DNA from: Streptomyces curacoi
Lineage (GTDB): Bacteria; Actinomycetota; Actinomycetes; Streptomycetales; Streptomycetaceae
Direction: 5' to 3'
DNA: 64,000 nucleotides
NCBI RefSeq assembly: GCF_001513975.1
Contig: NZ_KQ947984.1
Location: forward strand, 868,561 to 932,560
Shown here: piece after piece, positions 58,551-64,000 of the stretch
Layout of the letters: the number at the start of each line of letters is the position of its first letter
Numbering within the stretch: the first letter of the stretch is position 1
Notes under the pieces: model-generated
The model's database searches: none
Told to the model about the DNA's origin: nothing
Seen by the model: the letters and a program-made list of their open reading frames with translations, nothing else
Made by a program: the position numbers and the translations under genes

Positions 58551-61144
58551 TGACCGCCACTGGGGCGAACCCCACGATCGTGCTCGTCGGCCATGGCATG
58601 GTCGGCCAGCGCTTCCTCGAAGCGCTCGCCGAGCGCGGCCTGACCGCCACGCACCGCGTGGTCGTGCTGTGCGAGGAGCCTCGTCCGGCGTACGACCGCG
58701 TGGCGCTGACCTCGTACTTCTCGGGCAAGACGCCCGAGGACCTCTCCATGACCGACATGGAGTTCATCAAGGACCACGGCATCGAGCTGCACATCGGTGA
58801 CCCGGCGGAGACGATCGACCGGGAGGCGCGGAAGGTCACCGCCCGCTCCGGTCTCGTCGTGGACTACGACGTCCTGGTCCTGGCCACCGGGTCGTACCCG
58901 TTCGTGCCGCCCGTCCCGAACAAGGACGCCACCGGCTGTTTCGTCTACCGCACGATCGAGGACCTGCTCGCGATCGAGGAGTACGCCAGGACGAAGGCCA
59001 CCTCCGGCGCCGTGGTCGGCGGCGGTCTGCTGGGGCTGGAAGCCGCCGGTGCGCTGAAGGGCCTCGGCGTCGAGACGCACATCGTGGAGTTCGCGCCGCG
59101 CCTGATGCCGGTGCAGGTCGACGAGGGCGGCGGCGCCGCGCTGCTGCGCACCATCGAGGACATGGGTCTGACGGTCCACACCGGGGTGGGCACGCAGGAG
59201 ATCGTGACGGACGCCGAGGGTGCCGTCACCGGTATGAAGCTGTCCGACGGCTCCGAGCTCGCCACCGACATGGTGGTCTTCTCCGCCGGTGTCCGCCCCC
59301 GCGACCAGCTGGCCCGCGACTGCGGTCTCACGGTCGGCGAGCGCGGCGGCATCACCGTCGACGAGCAGTGCCGTACGGTCTCCGACCCGCACGTGTTCGC
59401 GATCGGCGAGTGCGCGCTGGCCGCCGACGGCCGGGTGTACGGCCTGGTGGCCCCGGGTTACGAGCAGGCCGAGACGGCCGCCGCGACGATCGCCGAGGAC
59501 GAGGCGGAGTTCACCGGCGCCGACCTGTCCACCAAGCTGAAGCTGCTCGGCGTGGACGTGGCGTCCTTCGGTGACGCGCACGGCACCGCCGAGGACTGCC
59601 TGGACGTCGTCTACTCCGACTCCCGCGCGGGCCTGTACAAGAAGCTGGTCATCGGCCGCGACGGCACGCTGCTCGGCGGCATCCTGGTCGGCGACGCGGA
59701 CGCGTACGGCACGCTGAAGGCCTTCACCGGCTCCGTCCCGCCGGTCTCGCCCGAGTCGCTGGTGCTGCCCGCCGGTGCCGGGGCCCCCGCCCAGCTCGGC
59801 CCGTCCGCGCTGCCGGACGACGCGGTCGTCTGCTCCTGCCACAACGTCACCAAGGGCACCATCCGCGGCGCGGTCACCGACCACCAGTGCACGACCGTGC
59901 CCGAGGTGAAGAAGTGCACCAAGGCCGGCACCGGCTGCGGCTCCTGTGTCAAGGTGCTCGGCCAGCTGGTCACCGCCGAGCTGGAGGCGTCCGGCGTCGA
60001 GGTCGACAAGGGCCTGTGCGGCTGCTTCTCGCAGACCCGCGAGGAGCTGTACGAGATCGTCCTCGCCCTGCGCATCAACACCTACCAGGACCTGCTGGAC
60101 CGCTACGGCCGCGAGAACGCCCGCGGCACCGACGGCTGCGAGATCTGCAAGCCGGCGGTGGGCTCGATCATCGCCTCCCTCGCCCCGACGATCGGAGCGA
60201 GCGGCTACGTCCTGGACGGCGAGCAGGCGGCCCTGCAGGACTCCAACGACCACTTCCTCGCCAACATCCAGAAGAACGGCTCGTACTCGATCGTGCCGCG
60301 CATCCCCGGCGGCGAGATCACCCCGGAGAAGCTGATCGTGATCGGCGAGGTCGCCCGCGACTTCGGCCTCTACACGAAGATCACCGGCGGCCAGCGCATC
60401 GACCTGTTCGGCGCGCGCGTCGAGCAGCTCCCGCTGATCTGGGCGCGGCTGGTGGACGCGGGCTTCGAGTCCGGCCACGCCTACGGCAAGGCGCTGCGCA
60501 CGGTGAAGTCCTGCGTCGGACAGACCTGGTGCCGCTACGGCGTCCAGGACTCCGTCCGGATGGCGATCGACCTGGAGCTGCGCTACCGGGGGCTCAGGTC
60601 GCCCCACAAGCTGAAGTCGGCCGTCTCCGGCTGCCAGCGCGAGTGCGCGGAGGCCCAGTCGAAGGACTTCGGCGTCATCGCCACCGCCAACGGCTGGAAC
60701 CTCTACGTCGGCGGCAACGGCGGCGCGACCCCGCGCCACGCCGACCTGCTGGCGCAGGACCTGTCGGACGCCGAGCTGATCCGCCTGATCGACCGCTTCC
60801 TGATGTTCTACATCCGCACCGCGGACCGCCTGGAGCGCACCTCGACCTGGCTGGAGCGGATCCCCGGCGGCCTGGACCATGTGCGCGAGGTGGTCGTCGA
60901 GGACTCCCTCGGCATCTGCGAGGAGCTGGAGTCCCTGATGGCGGCCCACGTCGCGAACTACCGCGACGAGTGGGCGGAGACCATCAACGACCCCGAGAAG
61001 CTGGCCCGCTTCGTCTCCTTCGTCAACGCCCCCGACACCCCCGACCCGGTCGTCGGCTTCGTCCCCGAGCGCGACCAGATCAAGCCCGCCCTGCCGCTGC
61101 TGACCATCGGCCACCGTCCCCTGGAAGGAAGCGCCCAGCGATGA
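58550..61144 (+). CDS. nirB: NADH-dependent nitrite reductase large subunit NirB
   Basis: An 864-residue assimilatory nitrite reductase converting nitrite to ammonia. Order: FAD/NAD domains (IVLVGHGMVGQRF, about 8; AVVGGGLLGLEAAG, about 150); a BFD-like [2Fe-2S] domain (CSCHNVTKGTIRG...CTKAGTGCGSC, about 428-465); a sulfite/nitrite reductase half-domain; and the siroheme/4Fe-4S region with all four ligands, SCVGQTWCRYG (C-x5-C) and SGCQRECAEAQ (C-x3-C). GGAGG precedes ATG 58550. Its stop overlaps nirD (ATGA). Siroheme could be supplied via the chelatase at 38.1 kb. GlnR-like box upstream of the operon. Confidence 0.96.
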   Translation: MTATGANPTIVLVGHGMVGQRFLEALAERGLTATHRVVVLCEEPRPAYDRVALTSYFSGKTPEDLSMTDMEFIKDHGIELHIGDPAETIDREARKVTARSGLVVDYDVLVLATGSYPFVPPVPNKDATGCFVYRTIEDLLAIEEYARTKATSGAVVGGGLLGLEAAGALKGLGVETHIVEFAPRLMPVQVDEGGGAALLRTIEDMGLTVHTGVGTQEIVTDAEGAVTGMKLSDGSELATDMVVFSAGVRPRDQLARDCGLTVGERGGITVDEQCRTVSDPHVFAIGECALAADGRVYGLVAPGYEQAETAAATIAEDEAEFTGADLSTKLKLLGVDVASFGDAHGTAEDCLDVVYSDSRAGLYKKLVIGRDGTLLGGILVGDADAYGTLKAFTGSVPPVSPESLVLPAGAGAPAQLGPSALPDDAVVCSCHNVTKGTIRGAVTDHQCTTVPEVKKCTKAGTGCGSCVKVLGQLVTAELEASGVEVDKGLCGCFSQTREELYEIVLALRINTYQDLLDRYGRENARGTDGCEICKPAVGSIIASLAPTIGASGYVLDGEQAALQDSNDHFLANIQKNGSYSIVPRIPGGEITPEKLIVIGEVARDFGLYTKITGGQRIDLFGARVEQLPLIWARLVDAGFESGHAYGKALRTVKSCVGQTWCRYGVQDSVRMAIDLELRYRGLRSPHKLKSAVSGCQRECAEAQSKDFGVIATANGWNLYVGGNGGATPRHADLLAQDLSDAELIRLIDRFLMFYIRTADRLERTSTWLERIPGGLDHVREVVVEDSLGICEELESLMAAHVANYRDEWAETINDPEKLARFVSFVNAPDTPDPVVGFVPERDQIKPALPLLTIGHRPLEGSAQR

Positions 61145-61491
61145 CCCTGGCACCCGAGACAACCGACCTGAAGGTCCAAGTACGGCTGGACGACGACTGG
61201 TTGACTGTCTGCGACCTGACCCGGCTGCTCCCGGGCCGCGGTGTGGCGGCCCTGCTGCCGGACGGCCGCCAGGTGGCCCTGTTCCGCGACCGCGCCGGAC
61301 AGCTGTACGCCATCGACAACCGCGACCCGTTCGGCGGCGCGGCCGTCCTCTCCCGCGGCCTGACCGGCACCCACCAGGGCCGCCCGTTCGTGGCCTCGCC
61401 CCTGCTGAAGCAGCGCTTCGACCTGGAGACCGGGCAGTGCCTGGACGACGAGGCGGTGCGGGTGGCGACGTACGAGATCCGTACGGCCTGA
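61141..61491 (+). CDS. nirD: Nitrite reductase small subunit NirD
   Basis: A 116-residue Rieske-fold protein, the small subunit of assimilatory NirBD. The NirD core is visible in DDWLTVCDLTRLLPGRGVAALL, QVALFRDRAGQLYAIDNRDPFGGA and LKQRFDLETGQCLDDE. The cluster-binding Cys/His pairs of true Rieske proteins are absent, as usual in NirD, so it is structural. ATG 61141 overlaps the nirB stop, giving coupled synthesis. It is the last gene of the operon. Confidence 0.93.
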   Translation: MTLAPETTDLKVQVRLDDDWLTVCDLTRLLPGRGVAALLPDGRQVALFRDRAGQLYAIDNRDPFGGAAVLSRGLTGTHQGRPFVASPLLKQRFDLETGQCLDDEAVRVATYEIRTA

Positions 61492-61504
61492 CCATCTACG
61501 GCAC

Positions 61505-61534
61505 TTGACCGATCGTTCCAGAAAAACCTAGGCT
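61505..61534 (+). promoter_or_regulatory. Promoter and operator of the TetR gene
   Basis: TTGACC (61505-61510) and TAGGCT (61529-61534), 18 bp apart, form a sigma-70-type promoter. The GTG start lies only 7 nt after the -10 box, predicting a leaderless mRNA. The 15-mer TGACCGATCGTTCCA (61506-61520) overlaps the -35 box and matches the reverse complement of the site at 62167-62181 at 13 of 15 positions. Confidence 0.6.
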
Positions 61535-61541
61535 GTTCGTC

Positions 61542-62126
61542 GTGGCCAGGACCAAGGAGTTCGATCCGGACGCCGCGCTGCAGTCAGCTCTTGAGCTGTT
61601 CTGGCAGCGCGGCTACGAGGCGACGTCGATGTCCGACCTCGTCGAGCACCTCGGCGTCGGACGCGCCAGCCTCTACGCGACCTTCGGCAACAAGCACGAG
61701 CTGTACCTGAAGGCGCTGGACCGCTACGAGCGGGCGGGATTCACGCCGATCGTGCGGGAGCTGTCCCAGCCGGGGCCCGCCCTGCCGTCCGTGCGGTCGG
61801 TCGTCAGGCGGTACGCGACCGAGGCCGCCGACGAACGACTGCGCCTGAACGGCTGCCTGGTCACCAACACGGCGGCGGAGCTCGCCCCGCACGACCGGGC
61901 AGCCGCCCGGCAGGTGGAGCGCAACTGGGACCAGCTGGAGACCGTGCTGCACTCGGCACTGGTCCGCGCCCAGGCCCAGGGGGAACTGCCCGCCGGCCGC
62001 GATCCGCTCGCCCTCGCCCGCATGCTGCTGGTCCTGCTCCAGGGCCTCAGGGTCGTGGGCAAGGCGTCCTCGGACCCGGCCCGGGTCCGGGACGCGGCAG
62101 AGCAGGCGCTGACACTGCTCGACTGA
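61542..62126 (+). CDS. TetR-family transcriptional regulator
   Basis: A 194-residue TetR regulator. The N-terminal HTH is FDPDAALQSALELFWQRGYEATSMSDLVEHLGVGRASLYATFGNKHELY (residues about 7-55), split as usual into helix 1 and recognition helix. The C-terminal ligand domain resembles the YxaF/LmrA-like group (RLNGCLVTNTAAEL). GTG 61542 is supported by the FARTKEFD-type start and the promoter position. It probably represses itself and the SDR gene, since related palindromic sites precede both. A terminator ends its message. Confidence 0.92.
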   Translation: MARTKEFDPDAALQSALELFWQRGYEATSMSDLVEHLGVGRASLYATFGNKHELYLKALDRYERAGFTPIVRELSQPGPALPSVRSVVRRYATEAADERLRLNGCLVTNTAAELAPHDRAAARQVERNWDQLETVLHSALVRAQAQGELPAGRDPLALARMLLVLLQGLRVVGKASSDPARVRDAAEQALTLLD

Positions 62127-62127
62127 G

Positions 62128-62153
62128 ACGCCCTTCGTCCGAGGGGCGTTTTT
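62128..62153 (+). terminator. Intrinsic terminator of the TetR gene
   Basis: ACGCCC and GGGCGT form a 6-bp stem around a 10-nt loop, followed by TTTTT, directly after the TetR stop. Confidence 0.8.
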
Positions 62154-62166
62154 CAGGCCCGAATAA

Positions 62167-62181
62167 TGAACCGATCGGTCA
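62167..62181. promoter_or_regulatory. TetR operator candidate upstream of the SDR gene
   Basis: TGAACCGATCGGTCA contains the palindrome CCGATCGG with near-symmetric flanks and lies 17 bp before the SDR ATG. It matches the site overlapping the TetR promoter at 13 of 15 positions in the opposite orientation. Confidence 0.65.
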
Positions 62182-62197
62182 AGAAAAAGGGGAGATC

Positions 62198-62977
62198 ATG
62201 ACCACCGCAGCCCACCGCACCCGCTTCACCGACAGGACCGCCCTCGTCACCGGCGCCGGTTCCGGCATCGGACGGGCCGTCGCGCTCGCGCTCGCCACCG
62301 AGGGCGCGAACGTCGTGGTCACCGGCCGCAGGCGCGAGCCGCTCGACGAGACGGTGGCGCTGATCGAGGAGGCGGGCGGCAAGGCGCTCGCGGTCGCCGC
62401 GGACGTCTCCCGTGCGGCCGACGTGCGGTCCGTGGTGGCGGCCGCCGTGGACCGCTTCGGCTCCCTCGACGTGGCGGTCAACAACGCGGGCGTCTTCCGC
62501 GGCGGCGACCCCTTGGCCGACCTCCCGGAGGAGGACTGGCACACCCAGCTCGGCATCAACGTCACCGGCGTCTTCCTCGCCCTCCAGGCCGAGATCCGCC
62601 AGATGCGCACCCAGCCGACGGGCGGCGCGATCGTGAACATCGCCTCCGTCTTCGGGGTCCACGGCCGCCATCCCGGCACCGCCGCGTACGCCGCGACCAA
62701 GGCCGCCGTCTCCGTCCTCACCAGGGGCGCCGCCCTCGACCACATCGGCGACGGCGTCCGCATCAACGCGGTCAGCCCCGGCGCCGTCGACACCCCCATG
62801 TCCCTGCTCCCCGGCGAGACGGAGGCGGCCCGGGCCGAGCGGGCGAAGGCCACCCTCCCCCTCGGCCGCATCTCGGGCACCGAGGAGGTGGCCGCAGCCG
62901 TCCTCTACCTGGCCTCGGACGACGCCGCGTCGGTGGTGGGCACCGACCTGGTGGTGGACAGCGGGGCCACGGCCTGA
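62198..62977 (+). CDS. Short-chain dehydrogenase/reductase
   Basis: A 259-residue classical SDR. Cofactor motif ALVTGAGSGIGRAVA (about 16), Arg-rich NADPH-type turn GRRREP (about 46), NNAGVFRGGD (about 96), catalytic Ser in VNIASVFGV (about 150), YxxxK in AAYAATKAAV (about 164), and the GRISGTEEVAAAVLYLASDDAASVVGTDLVVDSG end. It likely reduces or oxidises a small alcohol or ketone. AAGGGGAG lies 5 nt before ATG 62198. It is the likely target of the preceding TetR regulator; such regulator-SDR pairs often respond to the SDR substrate. Confidence 0.92.
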   Translation: MTTAAHRTRFTDRTALVTGAGSGIGRAVALALATEGANVVVTGRRREPLDETVALIEEAGGKALAVAADVSRAADVRSVVAAAVDRFGSLDVAVNNAGVFRGGDPLADLPEEDWHTQLGINVTGVFLALQAEIRQMRTQPTGGAIVNIASVFGVHGRHPGTAAYAATKAAVSVLTRGAALDHIGDGVRINAVSPGAVDTPMSLLPGETEAARAERAKATLPLGRISGTEEVAAAVLYLASDDAASVVGTDLVVDSGATA

Positions 62978-62981
62978 GCGC

Positions 62982-63920
62982 TCACCGGGCGCTCACACCT
63001 CCCAAGGCCTCGTACGCCACCCCCGTCAGCCGCTGCGAGGCCTCCCAGAGGAGTTCGCCCGCCCGGTCGTCGACGGTCCAGGGCGCCCGCCTGCACGGGG
63101 CGGGCGAGCCACGCCAGTGGACGAAGGACGGGCCGGTGAAGGAGTCGGGCCGGACGTCGGGTGCGGTGGCGGCGTACAGGACGGGCAGCGCGCCGGCCTC
63201 GGCGGACTGGGCGAGCAGGCGAGTGGCGCTGCGCATGAACCACTCACTGCCCCGGCGACCCGCCATGCGCGGTCCGGCGGTCTGCAGGTTGGTGGCCGCG
63301 TACCCGGGATGCGCGGCGGCGGCCACCACGTCCGCCTCCCGCGCCGCCAGCCTGCGCGCCAGCTCGTGCGTGAAGAGCAGATTGGCGGTCTTGGACCGGG
63401 CGTAGGCGAGCCAACGCCTATAGCGTCGCTCGCTGTTGAGGTCGTGGAGGTCGATGGTGGACAGCGCGTGCAGCGGGCTGGAGACGGTCACCACCCGCGC
63501 GCCCGGCGTGCCGAGCAGCGCGGGCAGCAGCAGACCGGTGAGCGCGAAGTGCCCGAGGTGGTTGACCCCGAACTGCGTCTCGAAGCCGTCCGCCGTCGTG
63601 CCGTACGGCACCGCCATCACCCCGGCGTTGTTCACGAGCAGGTCCAGCCGGCCGTACGGGAAGGCCGTGGCGAACTCCCGTACACAGCCGAGGTCCCCGA
63701 GATCCAGCCGCGTCAACTCCACGTCGGCGCCCCGCACTTCCGACACCAGCCGCTCCACGGCCGCCGCGCCCCGCACCTCGCTGCGGCAGGCGAGCACCAC
63801 CCGGGCGCCCTTGCGGGCCAGCTCCCGCGCCGTGACGTAACCGAGCCCGCTGTTGGCCCCGGTGACGACGGCGACGCGTCCGCTCTGGTCGGGGATGTCG
63901 TGCGCGGTCCAGCCGGACAT
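62982..63920 (-). CDS. Short-chain dehydrogenase (retinol-dehydrogenase-like SDR)
   Basis: A 312-residue SDR of the extended-length retinol dehydrogenase/protochlorophyllide-reductase-like group common in actinobacteria. Cofactor motif VAVVTGANSGLGYVTAREL (about 16-34), LACRS, the DLGDL acidic turn, NNAGVMAVPYG (about 97), GVNHLGHFALTGLLLPAL, Ser in VVTVSSPLH (about 145) and YxxxK in WLAYARSKTANLLF (about 170). The C-terminal 80 residues form a variable lid. AAGGAG precedes the ATG. Substrate unknown. Convergent with the TetR-controlled SDR, with a 4-bp gap. Confidence 0.92.
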   Translation of the reverse strand: MSGWTAHDIPDQSGRVAVVTGANSGLGYVTARELARKGARVVLACRSEVRGAAAVERLVSEVRGADVELTRLDLGDLGCVREFATAFPYGRLDLLVNNAGVMAVPYGTTADGFETQFGVNHLGHFALTGLLLPALLGTPGARVVTVSSPLHALSTIDLHDLNSERRYRRWLAYARSKTANLLFTHELARRLAAREADVVAAAAHPGYAATNLQTAGPRMAGRRGSEWFMRSATRLLAQSAEAGALPVLYAATAPDVRPDSFTGPSFVHWRGSPAPCRRAPWTVDDRAGELLWEASQRLTGVAYEALGGVSAR

Positions 63921-64000
63921 GGCAGGGCTCCTTCCGCGGGCGGGTCCGGGCCCAGGTACCTCATCAGCCTGCGCCGAAACGACCCCCGAGAACAGATCGG

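Noticed and set aside
58391..61495. A 1034-codon minus-strand open frame
   Set aside because: Antisense shadow of nirB and nirD, which have intact catalytic motifs and coupled starts.

Overview
The window is a high-GC actinobacterial chromosome segment, almost certainly Streptomyces. Evidence: codons end overwhelmingly in G or C, GTG starts are frequent, GGAGG-type ribosome sites are common, and the families are typical of the genus (HrdA-type sigma factor, SAV_2336-type protein, class F sortase, CitA/DcuS-type kinase, GlnR-like boxes). From memory of S. coelicolor, the order mbl - tct - hrdA/dnaG - dgt - nasA - nirBD resembles the core chromosome around SCO2440-SCO2490. No search could be run.

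Layout. 1-3.0 kb: a cut-off gene, a Trm112-like protein, an FkbM methyltransferase, small unknowns and an ATP-grasp enzyme. 3.1-8.2 kb: a malonate-use cluster: a GntR regulator facing a MatC-type carrier, malonyl-CoA synthetase MatB, and a biotin-independent-looking carboxyltransferase where MatA (malonyl-CoA decarboxylase) would be expected. 8.3-16.0 kb: the most unusual region. It encodes a trypsin/VMAP-like protease, a MoxR AAA ATPase and a 1558-residue protein joining a degenerate vWA-like domain, a pseudokinase, a SARP-like DNA-binding/BTAD module and a pseudo-HAD domain. An actin-like Mbl follows. 17.3-24.9 kb: small unknowns, then a CitB/CitA-type two-component pair divergent from a tripartite tricarboxylate transporter (tctCBA) and a universal stress protein. 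25-29 kb: a VanW protein, a chloramphenicol-phosphotransferase homologue, a decayed metallophosphoesterase and three tRNA genes. 29-36.8 kb: a sugar kinase, hrdA and dnaG, a ferredoxin-reductase-type flavoprotein and an ArsR-type regulator. 36.8-43.9 kb: dGTPase, sirohydrochlorin chelatase, a YdcF/SanA-like protein, an enoyl-CoA hydratase, and a translationally coupled pair of a free-standing NRPS-like adenylating enzyme and a membrane reductase, preceded by 11-bp iterons. 43.9-49.4 kb: assimilatory nitrate reductase, small proteins, a secreted Trp-rich nonapeptide-repeat protein and a thermolysin-type protease. 49.4-57.1 kb: an accessory stretch with an APH-type kinase, a penicillin-binding serine hydrolase, a truncated MarR, a class F sortase with a possible substrate, an HxlR regulator with an imine-reductase-like target, and a lone prenyl synthase. 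57.3-64 kb: the nitrite reductase operon, then a TetR/SDR pair and a further SDR.

Functional links. Nitrate reductase (43.9 kb) and the nir operon (57.3 kb) form one nitrate-to-ammonia pathway. GlnR-like boxes with the standard 6-nt spacing precede both, and sirohydrochlorin chelatase (38.1 kb) would supply siroheme precursor. The malonate cluster and the tct operon are each a sensor/regulator plus uptake unit. The VMAP/MoxR/large-protein trio looks like a signalling or conflict system built around scaffold domains that have lost their catalytic residues.
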